Positions 1 through 7,500 of a stretch of DNA of 15,870 nt are shown here, piece by piece. A model generated the notes under the pieces. The model made no database searches, was not told the origin of the DNA, and saw only the letters and a list, made by a program, of their open reading frames with translations. Both the position numbers and the translations under genes were made by a program. The stretch is from Candidatus Altarchaeota archaeon. GTDB taxonomy: Archaea; SpSt-1190. Location of the stretch: positions 1 through 15,870 of the forward strand of contig JAAOXW010000072.1 in NCBI GenBank assembly GCA_018221005.1, given 5' to 3'. Numbering within the stretch: the first letter of the stretch is position 1; each line of letters begins with the position of its first letter.

Positions 1-2
1 TA

Positions 3-464
3 GTGGGAATGAACAGTTATGCTCACTTGAGTGGTGATGAAAAAGGGAGCACTCACAGCTTGGACGGATGTTTGGGGCTCATACTTTTTACTCCGAGTCA
101 TGGAGCCATAATGCACTATGGTAATATTGCCATTCTCTTGTCAAGTCCTTACTACCAACAACGTTTTGGAAAATCAAGGGGCCAATCCTTCAAGGATGCT
201 TTGGGCGACTTTGTTAGTAAATATCCGCAAGTAAAGGACGCAGGAATAAAGAAAGCTGTTGCGCTGTATCCTGAAACATATTCTACTGAAAGTAAGCAAA
301 TATTTCACGATGTTCTCTTTGAACAACTCGGCAAAGATTTGGAGTTAACTGAAATTCCTTACCGGTTCTCTGAAGATGGAAGGGGACACTCACTATCTTT
401 GTCCATGAAGACTTCAGAGTGGGAATCCTCACTTGGCAGCGGCAGTTTTAAAATCTATAACTAA
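3..464 (+). CDS. Hypothetical protein, possible CheD/CNF1-like cysteine deamidase fold (possibly 5'-partial)
   Basis: This 153-residue reading frame opens with GTG at 3, with an in-frame ATG at 9. The window begins two bases earlier, so the true start may lie upstream and no promoter can be judged. I do not firmly recognise it. The order of motifs resembles CheD: an early Cys in a hydrophobic strand (GCLGLILF, Cys23), then a turn and a His (GAIMHY, His38), a later segment resembling the CheD GA-x-K-x-FGGA region (GIKKAVALYP, about 81-90), and a C-terminal part with a charged GRGHSLSLS strand (about 126-134). CheD uses a Cys-His pair about 17 residues apart; here the spacing is 15. No chemotaxis gene is nearby, so receptor deamidation cannot be inferred. 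It converges on the Nudix gene. That it is a gene is fairly sure; the fold is a weak inference from pattern alone. Confidence 0.72.
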   Translation: MGMNSYAHLSGDEKGSTHSLDGCLGLILFTPSHGAIMHYGNIAILLSSPYYQQRFGKSRGQSFKDALGDFVSKYPQVKDAGIKKAVALYPETYSTESKQIFHDVLFEQLGKDLELTEIPYRFSEDGRGHSLSLSMKTSEWESSLGSGSFKIYN

Positions 465-470
465 TTGACA

Positions 471-494
471 AACCCCGACTGAGATTCGAATTTA
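471..494 (-). repeat. Diverged tRNA 3'-end fragment (T-loop to acceptor)
   Basis: Read on the minus strand, this stretch has the order of a tRNA 3' end: TTCGAAT (T loop), CTCAG (3' T stem), TCGGGGTT (acceptor 3' side). The 5' T stem is not complementary, and no matching 5' half lies nearby, so it is not a functional tRNA gene. It resembles the fragment at 12854-12876 (shared CCCC-ACTGAGATTC core on the plus strand). It sits between two convergent genes. Confidence 0.55.
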
Positions 495-516
495 CCTTCC
501 GTAAGCCACCAACAAC

Positions 517-942
517 TTATTTGATACCGTGAAGTTTTCTCAAAATGTCTATGACTCCATCTGTTGGTTTAGCAATATCCATGTTTTTGGTTTCGTCCAA
601 AGTGACCCATTTGAAGTCTACTGCTTCTCTCCCATCAGGAACCACATTATTACTTGATGCAATACACACATATTGCATATAGACCAAATGTCTATTTGTT
701 TTGTATTCCTCAAAAGACAAGACTTCCCCTACATTTCCCAGCGGACAAATAACTTCAACATCTAGACCTGTCTCTTCCTTTACTTCCCGTTTGACCGCAT
801 CAACTATTGACTCTCCATAATCCACATGACCCCCAGGTACAATAAATTTCCCACCCCACTTTGGGCTTTTTATCAAAAGTAACCGGCCCTTTGAATTAAA
901 GATAAAGGCCCCAACAACAAAACCTGGTTTTTTTGAGTCCAT
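517..942 (-). CDS. Nudix hydrolase
   Basis: A single-domain Nudix pyrophosphohydrolase, a family that cleaves nucleoside diphosphates linked to another moiety using Mg2+ or Mn2+. The Nudix box is complete (G-x5-E-x7-R-E-V-x-E-E-x-G-L): counted from the ATG at 942, G38, E44, R52, E53, E56, E57 and G59, with the metal-binding EE pair intact. The preceding GGKFIVPGGH strand is typical of MutT-like members. The length (141 aa) is normal. A TTG at 960 would add six residues, but the ATG at 942 is preferred because a TATA-like sequence is centred at 967, 25 bases upstream, as in the other leaderless genes here. The substrate cannot be deduced (oxidised nucleotides, ADP-ribose and others are possible). 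It reads towards the gene at 3-464 and lies just downstream of the SPFH gene, but has its own promoter. Confidence 0.9.
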   Translation of the reverse strand: MDSKKPGFVVGAFIFNSKGRLLLIKSPKWGGKFIVPGGHVDYGESIVDAVKREVKEETGLDVEVICPLGNVGEVLSFEEYKTNRHLVYMQYVCIASSNNVVPDGREAVDFKWVTLDETKNMDIAKPTDGVIDILRKLHGIK

Positions 943-962
943 GGGTTCTTTGTAAATCAACG

Positions 963-971
963 ATTAAATAA
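963..971 (-). promoter_or_regulatory. TATA box of the Nudix gene
   Basis: The minus-strand sequence TTATTTAAT is centred 25 bases before the ATG at 942. This predicts a leaderless transcript and decides for that start over the upstream TTG at 960. Confidence 0.5.
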
Positions 972-982
972 CTTACAAACTT

Positions 983-1792
983 TTAATTGATGATTAAATC
1001 AACATCTTGTGGCAGCACATAAATTTTAGAGTTTTCTGAATCCGCAATTCGAGTAATGTACTCGTAGGTCAGATAGTCCTTGGTAAGTTGAGCTTTTACA
1101 ATTTGAATGGCTTCTGCTTCGGCGGTTGCTTCGACCACACGTTTCTGCGCAATAATTGTAGCCTTTATTAATTCATATTCAGCTTGCTGACTCTCTTGCA
1201 ACGATTTTATTTTATTTTGAATGGCGTTAGTAACAATTTGAGGCAAGCCAACATCTCGAATTAACACATCTTCAATAATCAGATAGCCATCAACACGTTC
1301 GGACAATGCAAGTTTAAGATCTCCCTCTAGTTCTTCCCTTGCTTCAGTGTACAAACTTTCTGCCTTGTATTCCGCAATAGTTAGTCTTGCAACACCCCTT
1401 GCCTTTGATGCAAACCAAGCGGCATAGTTTCTACCAATTTCTTTATACATTTTTTCAGGGGCGTCCAATCTTGTAATTACTGTCATATCAATTTGAGCAT
1501 CAAGTCCATCCGCAGTTAGTACTACGAGTGCGTTTTGACCCGAAAACTCAAAGGGGAGTTGAGTTATGGCATAGGTGTGAACTTGGTCAACTACAGGTAT
1601 TTTGAAATTTAATCCAGCTTCAGCTACGGTCTGATACTTACCGAATCTTGTTACGACACCCAATTCAGTTTGATCGATGGTGTAAACTGACATGAAAATT
1701 GCAAACAATATGATGATTCCCACAAATCCGCCAATCATTGGCTTTGCGCTAGGTGGGGCCAACTCATTTTCTCTTGATACATGAACCTTCAT
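983..1792 (-). CDS. SPFH/prohibitin (band 7) family membrane protein
   Basis: A 269-residue protein with a short charged N terminus, one transmembrane helix (about 19-39, GGFVGIIILFAIFMSVY) and an SPFH domain beginning at IDQTELGVVTRFGKY and running through about residue 190. An Ala/Glu-rich coiled-coil region (about 195-245, KATIIAQKRVVEATAEAEAI) follows. This is the layout of prohibitins, HflC and HflK: membrane-anchored proteins that form large ring- or cage-like scaffolds and often modulate membrane proteases such as FtsH. The sequence DVLIRDVGLPQIVTNAIQNKI is typical of the prohibitin end of the family. No NfeD or protease gene is adjacent. A TATA box at 1813-1824, centred 26 bases upstream of the ATG, indicates a leaderless transcript divergent from the beta-propeller gene. 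The family is certain; the exact partner is unknown. Confidence 0.9.
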   Translation of the reverse strand: MKVHVSRENELAPPSAKPMIGGFVGIIILFAIFMSVYTIDQTELGVVTRFGKYQTVAEAGLNFKIPVVDQVHTYAITQLPFEFSGQNALVVLTADGLDAQIDMTVITRLDAPEKMYKEIGRNYAAWFASKARGVARLTIAEYKAESLYTEAREELEGDLKLALSERVDGYLIIEDVLIRDVGLPQIVTNAIQNKIKSLQESQQAEYELIKATIIAQKRVVEATAEAEAIQIVKAQLTKDYLTYEYITRIADSENSKIYVLPQDVDLIIN

Positions 1793-1812
1793 TTAGCTCA
1801 AGTTGCTGGGGC

Positions 1813-1824
1813 TTTATTAAATAA
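1813..1824 (-). promoter_or_regulatory. TATA box of the SPFH gene
   Basis: The minus-strand sequence TTATTTAATAAA is centred about 26 bases before the ATG at 1792. It forms a divergent promoter pair with the element at 1859-1866. Confidence 0.6.
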
Positions 1825-1858
1825 TCAGGTTCGGTAACCCCTCTTTCGCCCATAAACA

Positions 1859-1866
1859 TCTATAGT
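1859..1866 (+). promoter_or_regulatory. TATA-like box of the beta-propeller gene
   Basis: TCTATAGT is centred 25 bases upstream of the ATG at 1887. No ribosome binding site lies between them, so a leaderless mRNA is expected. Confidence 0.45.
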
Positions 1867-1886
1867 AGCCAGGGTGTATTCACGAC

Positions 1887-3269
1887 ATGAGAACTCTTAG
1901 TGCTCTTGGTTTGTTACTATTATTGTTCTTTTCCATGACAGCAGTTGATGCAAGACTCGCAAACTCCCCCTGGCCAACTTTCCACGGAAATGCACAGCAC
2001 ACGGGGCGGAGTCCCTACGATACAAGTCATGTTGATGGGACAATAGAGTGGAGTTTTGATACGGGAGCGGGAATTGAAGCTTCAGTAGTCATAGGTAAGG
2101 ATGGGACACTTTACGTTGCCAACCACGGCAGTGTTTTATTTGCAGTAAATCCGGATGGAACTGAGAAGTGGAGATTTCAGGCTGGAGCACCTGAATACAA
2201 TTCAGAGTGGGACATAACTAAAGGCATCTTATCCACCCCCGCGGTTGCTGAGGATGGAACCATCTATGTGACTTCTTTTGCTAATTATTTATTTGCAGTT
2301 AATTCTAATGGAACTGAGAAGTGGCGTTTTACTATGGAGGTTGGCGTGGACAGTTGGTCGTCTCCCGTCATTGGACTTGACGGGACGATTTATGTTGGCA
2401 CCGCAAGATATGGCGGGGGCAAGGGTGGCAGGTTATATGCCATTAATCCCGACGGCACTGAAAAATGGTATTCACAATTTATGAGCGATGTGAGCTCAAA
2501 CCCCGCGATAGGTGTTGACGGGACCATCTATATTGGCGTTTATACTACTAATAAAATTGGTTATGGGCAGGTGCATGCCTTTACTCCACAAGGGATGGGG
2601 AAGTGGATCTTCTCACTTGAAAAATGGATAGAGTCCTCTCCCGCAATAGCTCCAGATGGAACCATCTACATCGGCTCCTATATTGGAAAGTTATTTGCCA
2701 TAAATTCCAATGGCACTGGTAAATGGGAGTTCCAGACTGGTGACGGTATAAGTTCTGTTCCCGCAATAGGTAGAGATGGGACCATCTATGTTGGGTCTTG
2801 GGATAATAAGGTATATGCCCTCAACCCCGACGGTACGCTGAAGTGGTTTTTTGAGACCCCCCCTGCCTTTGAAGGTGTAACGTCTTCTCCCGCAATTGGC
2901 GCGGACGGCGTAATTTATGTTGGTACCAACGGCGGTTATTTTTATGCACTTTATCCTACGGGGAGTGAGAAATGGCACTTCTACTCACAGGGAGGCGGCT
3001 TTGTTAGTTCCCCTGCAATTGGAAAGGACGGAACAGTCTACATTGGCGGGTGGGATGGCAAACTCTATGCCTTTAGTGGCCCGCTCGTTGAAGAGGTTCC
3101 GGAAGTTGAAGAAGTAGTGGAGTTGATTGAAAATACGAGTGTGAGTGTGCAGGTAGTAGAAGCACCAACGAATAATATGAACACAAGTGCAACTGTAACA
3201 ATTAATGTGGTTGAATCGAAGAGTTGGTTCACCCGTTTTGTTGAGTGGTTTAGTTCTTTGTTTTCTTAA
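1887..3269 (+). CDS. Secreted PQQ-like beta-propeller repeat protein
   Basis: A 460-residue exported protein. A signal peptide (about 1-22, Leu/Phe-rich core ending AVDA) is followed by SPWPTFHGNAQHTGRSPY, the usual lead-in of PQQ-like propellers. I count eight repeats of the form SSPAIG-DGTIYVG-x-LYAINPDGTEKW, from about residue 50 to 405, consistent with one eight-bladed propeller. Such proteins bind PQQ in quinoprotein dehydrogenases, but the same fold is widely used as a scaffold (as in BamB). I see no dehydrogenase-specific catalytic motif or heme site, so a structural or ligand-binding surface role is the safer inference. After the propeller come an acidic linker (VEEVPEVEEVVE), a Thr/Asn-rich stretch and an aromatic amphipathic tail (about 444-460, SWFTRFVEWFSSLFS) that could touch the membrane. 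It is divergent from the SPFH gene. Confidence 0.88.
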   Translation: MRTLSALGLLLLLFFSMTAVDARLANSPWPTFHGNAQHTGRSPYDTSHVDGTIEWSFDTGAGIEASVVIGKDGTLYVANHGSVLFAVNPDGTEKWRFQAGAPEYNSEWDITKGILSTPAVAEDGTIYVTSFANYLFAVNSNGTEKWRFTMEVGVDSWSSPVIGLDGTIYVGTARYGGGKGGRLYAINPDGTEKWYSQFMSDVSSNPAIGVDGTIYIGVYTTNKIGYGQVHAFTPQGMGKWIFSLEKWIESSPAIAPDGTIYIGSYIGKLFAINSNGTGKWEFQTGDGISSVPAIGRDGTIYVGSWDNKVYALNPDGTLKWFFETPPAFEGVTSSPAIGADGVIYVGTNGGYFYALYPTGSEKWHFYSQGGGFVSSPAIGKDGTVYIGGWDGKLYAFSGPLVEEVPEVEEVVELIENTSVSVQVVEAPTNNMNTSATVTINVVESKSWFTRFVEWFSSLFS

Positions 3270-3304
3270 CTTACTTTTGGGTGCGACTGACATCAGTAGT
3301 TCAT

Positions 3305-3313
3305 AATATTTAA
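3305..3313 (+). promoter_or_regulatory. TATA box that selects the GTG start at 3335
   Basis: AATATTTAA is centred 26 bases upstream of the GTG at 3335, but only about 11 bases upstream of the TTG at 3320. The spacing therefore favours the GTG. Confidence 0.5.
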
Positions 3314-3334
3314 ACTGCCTTGGGACCTCCATTT

Positions 3335-3973
3335 GTGGAGCCACCCAGCAAAGAAAAAATCGAGGCTTGTCTTGAAAACTTTTCAAGTGATACCAGAGCT
3401 ACTGTTGAGAGCTGGTTGGCTAAAAATATAAAATTTTTCTATAATGAAAAAAGAAGTTTGTTTACTAAGTATCAAGACCAAGAACTGCACCCCCTTGCCA
3501 TGTGTGAACTCTATGGAACGGTTCTAGACAAAATAGATCGAGATGGAACTATTCTAGACCTTGGCTGTGGTGTTGGGTATGTGTTGAAGTTTTTAACTGA
3601 GACTTCCCCCTTCAGGCTGGAGCCCTTTGGAATTGAAAAAGAATTAGAAAAAGTAGAAGCCGTAAAAACTGAAATACTTCCAGTTTTTAAGAAAAATTTT
3701 GAACAGTGCACATACCCAAGTTGTAAGTTGTCAAAAAAAGAGTTTGATTTTATTATTGTGAGTGTTGAGGGTGCAGATCTTCCCGCTCTTGAGAGTAGGA
3801 TACGTCCGGGGGGGAAAATATTTTACAACGAATTTGGAGATGTGAAGCATAAACTTGGTGATGCATTTACCACCAAACTTACTGAGATGAAAGCGAGCGG
3901 ATATGAACAACTTCCCAGGCTCCAAAGGACGGATTTTCCAGATAGAACCATTTATATGAAAAAAATCTTGTAA
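3335..3973 (+). CDS. Class I SAM-dependent methyltransferase, substrate unknown
   Basis: A 212-residue protein from the GTG at 3335; a TTG at 3320 would add five residues but lies too close to the TATA box. The Rossmann-fold SAM site is clear: motif I ILDLGCGVGYVLKFL (about 73-87), an acidic residue ending strand 2 (FGIE, about E101) that should bind the ribose, a strand-4 region FDFIIVSVEGADLPAL (about 137-152), and RPGGKIFYN (about 157-165) after it. The N-terminal part (about 40-60) and the spacing recall protein-isoaspartate or tRNA methyltransferases, but no family-specific signature is visible. A long helical N-terminal region (1-70) may bind the substrate. It stands alone between two genes with their own promoters, so context gives no substrate. 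The methyltransferase fold is certain. Confidence 0.85.
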   Translation: MEPPSKEKIEACLENFSSDTRATVESWLAKNIKFFYNEKRSLFTKYQDQELHPLAMCELYGTVLDKIDRDGTILDLGCGVGYVLKFLTETSPFRLEPFGIEKELEKVEAVKTEILPVFKKNFEQCTYPSCKLSKKEFDFIIVSVEGADLPALESRIRPGGKIFYNEFGDVKHKLGDAFTTKLTEMKASGYEQLPRLQRTDFPDRTIYMKKIL

Positions 3974-4062
3974 ACGAGGGACCCTGCGACGATTTATCAA
4001 CTGCACTGGGATGGAGATATTAGTCAAATGTCGTTATACAAATAGACACAAAACGAATAACC

Positions 4063-4069
4063 ATATATA
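4063..4069 (+). promoter_or_regulatory. TATA box of the HMG-CoA synthase gene
   Basis: ATATATA is centred 25 bases before the ATG at 4091, predicting a leaderless transcript. The out-of-frame ATG at 4086 is not used. Confidence 0.6.
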
Positions 4070-4090
4070 CGGCGTGACCTTCGGTATGAG

Positions 4091-5395
4091 ATGGGTAGCT
4101 CCCCTCCAAGGGGTGTAAATGATATTTACGTTTATACGCCTGAGCACAAATTGACTGCGGAAGAGTTTGCGGAAGATTCTGATAAGTTTGTAGGTTTGTT
4201 GAAGCATGGCTTGGGGCTTTCTGAAAAATCAGTTAATGAGCCATCACAGGACACCATCGCACTCGCAATGAATGCGCTTGAGGGACTTATTGAGGTGGTT
4301 GGACAAGAAGAAACAAGATATCTCTACTGCGGCACAGAGAGCCAACTTAATCTCTCAAAGCCAGTAGCTACCAATCTCATGGACTTGCTTGACAATAAGA
4401 ATGTCATGACCCTTGATGGGGTTTTTGCATGTCTTTCTGGTTTGAATCTTCTAGTTAATGGACTCGGCATTGGTGATGGTTTTGTGGTCACCTCTGACAT
4501 TGCAAAGTATGAGAGAAAGAAAGGAGACTCCGCTGATTTTACTGGCGCCTCTGGTTCGGTGGCTGTCCGAACGGGAGAGGGTAAACTGTTGAAGGTGGAC
4601 AGTGACTTTGGTGCATTTTCATCCAATGAATGGGACTTTCACAAACCCATTGAAGTTAGGGGGGACGAGCTTAGTTCAAATGTTTCCCCAAAAGTGGATG
4701 GGTACTTTTCGTTTGCCGCATATGTGAAGCACATTGGTGAAGCTTACAAAGATTTGAAGGACAGGAAAAATATCAAACTTGATGATTTCAATCAGGTGAC
4801 TTTCCACGTTCCGTATCCTGGGATAACGAAGTATGCTTTGGCTTATTTGAGGGCTGTTGAGTTGGAGGCTACGGATGAAATTGATGAGAAACTTGAGTCA
4901 ATTAAAGATTTATTTCACAACAAAGACTCGGATGAGAATTATGAAGCATCACTAAAGGTGGCTTACACTGACATTAAAGGTGACTTGAAAGAGTTTATGG
5001 GTGATCTCGAAAAACTTACACCTTCCCTCAAGTACCCTTCAATGATGGGTAACATTTACACTGGCTCAGTTTTTCTTTCGCTTGCAAGTGCTTTGAAACA
5101 TGGTGACTACGACGCGGGTGATAATATTCTTGTAATTGGTTATGGCAGTGGGAGCGGGTCAACTGCAGTAATTATGACGACTACCGACCAGACACGTAAG
5201 ATTGCAGATGCATGGGACTTTGATGAACGACTTAGTAATCGTAAGTCCCTTTCCCTCTCCGACTATAATTCGTTTAGGAATGAGGGAGTTATGCCCAACA
5301 ACAAACCACATACCTCAAGCAACTGGCATCTTGATAAAATTACGGAGTTTGGAAGGAGAATATATAGTAAAGTGAAGCGCAGTTCTGCCGTTTAG
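4091..5395 (+). CDS. Hydroxymethylglutaryl-CoA synthase
   Basis: This enzyme condenses acetyl-CoA and acetoacetyl-CoA to HMG-CoA, the committed step into the mevalonate pathway for archaeal isoprenoid lipids. The thiolase-fold catalytic triad is visible: Glu83 in CGTESQLNLSKPVATNLM, Cys114 in FACLSGLNLL, and His239 in VTFHVPYPG. Further family signatures are GDSADFTGASGSVA (about 145-158), MGNIYTGSVFLSLASAL (about 319-335) and ILVIGYGSGSGSTAV (about 346-360). The C-terminal WHLDKITEFGRRIYSKV matches the tail seen in eukaryotic, bacterial and haloarchaeal enzymes. At 434 residues it is far longer than the common archaeal form (about 350 aa, acting with a thiolase and a DUF35 protein), and neither partner gene is present here. 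Residues 262-312 form an acidic, helical stretch before the GNIYTGS strand. Acquisition of the bacterial-type gene is an inference. Confidence 0.92.
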   Translation: MGSSPPRGVNDIYVYTPEHKLTAEEFAEDSDKFVGLLKHGLGLSEKSVNEPSQDTIALAMNALEGLIEVVGQEETRYLYCGTESQLNLSKPVATNLMDLLDNKNVMTLDGVFACLSGLNLLVNGLGIGDGFVVTSDIAKYERKKGDSADFTGASGSVAVRTGEGKLLKVDSDFGAFSSNEWDFHKPIEVRGDELSSNVSPKVDGYFSFAAYVKHIGEAYKDLKDRKNIKLDDFNQVTFHVPYPGITKYALAYLRAVELEATDEIDEKLESIKDLFHNKDSDENYEASLKVAYTDIKGDLKEFMGDLEKLTPSLKYPSMMGNIYTGSVFLSLASALKHGDYDAGDNILVIGYGSGSGSTAVIMTTTDQTRKIADAWDFDERLSNRKSLSLSDYNSFRNEGVMPNNKPHTSSNWHLDKITEFGRRIYSKVKRSSAV

Positions 5396-5416
5396 TCTGC
5401 GTTAGTTTCTAACTAC

Positions 5417-7495
5417 TCACCTTTTTACTTTCAAAAGTCTAGCATTTACTGCAACTATTACTGTGCTCAACGACATCAATGCGGCGCCAATTGCTGGAGA
5501 GATTAGAATGCCCATATTGTATAGAACCCCTGCCGCAAGGGGTATGGCAACAACATTATAACCCGTTGCCCAAAACAAGTTTTGGATTATTTTGGTGTGG
5601 GTTGCTTTTCCAAACAAGATTAATGATGTGACATCTTTTGGATTGCTGTTGACTAAAATTATGTCTGCCGTTTCTGCTGCGACATCTGTTCCTGAGCCAA
5701 TGGCAATTCCAACATCTGCTTGGGCAAGGGCAGGTGCGTCGTTGATTCCATCACCTGTCATTGCTACAAATTCTTTATTGTTCTGGAGTTCTTTTATTTT
5801 TTCCAGTTTTTCATGCGGAAGAACTTCTGCGAAATAACCATCAAGGTTGAGTTTATCAGATACTGCCTTTGATGTTTTTTGATTATCTCCTGTAAGCATC
5901 CAACATTTAATTCCTAAGTTCTGCAGTTGTTTTACGGCTTCAAAAGATTCTTCCCTTATTTCATCTGCAAGTGTAATCACCCCAACTACAAGATTATTAA
6001 CAAGCAGATAAACTAAGGTGCCAACCTCATCAACTGTTGATTTCGGGACTTTAATTTTATTTCTTATCAGATGTTTTTGACTTACTAACTTAATGATTTT
6101 TCCACGTATTTTCCCCTCTATTCCCTCCCCCTTTAGAACTTTAAAATTTACAACCCTACTATTTTTTACTCCGAGCTGTTCAGCTTTCTTAATGATTCCC
6201 CTTGCTATTGGGTGTTCAGAATTTTGTTCAAGAGCTGTGGCCAACTCAATGACTTTCTTTTCACTGTAAGTTTTGTCAAAAATTACAATGGAGTTGACTC
6301 CAAAGTTCCCCTCGGTTAGGGTTCCTGTTTTGTCAAAAACCACGGTGGTTATTTTTCTTGAGTTTTCAAAGGCGGTTCTATTTCTAATTAACAGGCCATT
6401 CTTTGCAGATAGAGAAGTTGAAACAGCACTAACCAAGGGGATAGCCAACCCCAATGCATGGGGACAAGCGATTACCATAACCGTTGCCATTCGTTCAATT
6501 GCAAAGGCTAAACTAGGTCCATACCTCATCCAATAAACTAAAGTCGTTGCTCCTGCCGTAATGGCAATAACAGTAAGCCATTTTGCAGCCCTGTCTGCAA
6601 GTCTTTGAGTCTTTGATTTAGAAGCTTGAGCATCTTTTACAAGTTTGATGACTTTGTTGAGGTAAGATGCCTCTCCAGTTCCTGTAACCTTGATTTCCAA
6701 TATTGACACTCCATTGATGGCGCCACCGATAACTTGGTCCCCCGCCCCTTTTTTAACGGGTTTTGATTCCCCCGTGAGCATAGATTCGTCCAAGTAACTA
6801 CTGCCGTCCATAATAATACCGTCTGCGGGTATTTTTTCTCCCGCTTTAATCAATATCAAATCCCCGCTTTTTATTTCAGAAATTTTAACATCCGTTATTT
6901 TTCCATCCTTAATTAAATGGGCCGTATCCGGTAATAGTTGAGCTAATTTTTCAAGTGCTCTAGACGCTCCAAGAATGGATTTCATTTCAATCCAATGTCC
7001 GAGAAGCATAATGTCGATTAAGGTCGCAAGTTCCCAGAAAAAGAATTTTCCCTCCAGCCCAAATACAACCGCCGAACTGTAAATATACGCAACAGAAATA
7101 GCCAGTGCTATTAAGGTCATCATACCCGGCTGTCGCTTTTTCAACTCTTCAAAAATGCCTTTAAGGAAGGGCCAACCACCATAAAAGAAAATGAAACTTG
7201 ACAAGGTCCATAAAATAAATTTATCACCCGCAACTCTGAAACTTATGCCCAAAACTTGTTGTATTAAAGGAGATAAGAAAAGAATTGGAAGTGTAACCAG
7301 CATTGAGACTATGAATCTTTTTTTGAAATTCTCAGCCATGTGTTTGTGGTGGTCCGAATGATTATGTTTTTTTTGTTCTGAAGGATGGTTGTGGGAGACA
7401 TCTCCCCCCACTTTTACAAGCGTAGCTCCGTCCATCGTACATTTCCCTGGCTTATCATAGCGCATTCCACACTTCGGACATTGGTATTTTGCCAT
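5417..7495 (-). CDS. copB: CopB-type (P1B-3) copper-exporting P-type ATPase
   Basis: An integral membrane ATPase that pumps copper out of the cytoplasm. Numbered from the ATG at 7495: a short Cys motif (C6, C9, C19 in YQCPKCGM-PGKCTMDG), resembling heavy-metal-binding domains, is followed by a His-rich stretch (seven His within 35-52). Then come membrane helices, the actuator TGES (241-244), the membrane CPH motif (344-346), the phosphorylation motif DKTGT (388-392), HP of the nucleotide domain (428-429) and GDGINDAP (581-588). CPH rather than CPC, the His-rich N terminus and the ending NVVAIPLAAGVLYNMGI...MSLSTVIVAVNA define the CopB group, for which Cu(I) or Cu(II) export is reported. A TTG at 7504 would overlap the upstream stop codon; the ATG lies five bases after that stop. 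It is co-transcribed with the methyltransferase gene. Confidence 0.93.
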   Translation of the reverse strand: MAKYQCPKCGMRYDKPGKCTMDGATLVKVGGDVSHNHPSEQKKHNHSDHHKHMAENFKKRFIVSMLVTLPILFLSPLIQQVLGISFRVAGDKFILWTLSSFIFFYGGWPFLKGIFEELKKRQPGMMTLIALAISVAYIYSSAVVFGLEGKFFFWELATLIDIMLLGHWIEMKSILGASRALEKLAQLLPDTAHLIKDGKITDVKISEIKSGDLILIKAGEKIPADGIIMDGSSYLDESMLTGESKPVKKGAGDQVIGGAINGVSILEIKVTGTGEASYLNKVIKLVKDAQASKSKTQRLADRAAKWLTVIAITAGATTLVYWMRYGPSLAFAIERMATVMVIACPHALGLAIPLVSAVSTSLSAKNGLLIRNRTAFENSRKITTVVFDKTGTLTEGNFGVNSIVIFDKTYSEKKVIELATALEQNSEHPIARGIIKKAEQLGVKNSRVVNFKVLKGEGIEGKIRGKIIKLVSQKHLIRNKIKVPKSTVDEVGTLVYLLVNNLVVGVITLADEIREESFEAVKQLQNLGIKCWMLTGDNQKTSKAVSDKLNLDGYFAEVLPHEKLEKIKELQNNKEFVAMTGDGINDAPALAQADVGIAIGSGTDVAAETADIILVNSNPKDVTSLILFGKATHTKIIQNLFWATGYNVVAIPLAAGVLYNMGILISPAIGAALMSLSTVIVAVNARLLKVKR

Positions 7496-7500
7496 ATTAT

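Noticed and set aside
1887..3269. PQQ-dependent alcohol dehydrogenase
   Set aside because: It has only the repeats; no catalytic Asp/Ca site pattern, disulfide-ring Cys pair or heme motif is visible.
5417..7495. CopA-type (CPC) copper ATPase
   Set aside because: The membrane motif is CPH and the C-terminal helices match the P1B-3 group.
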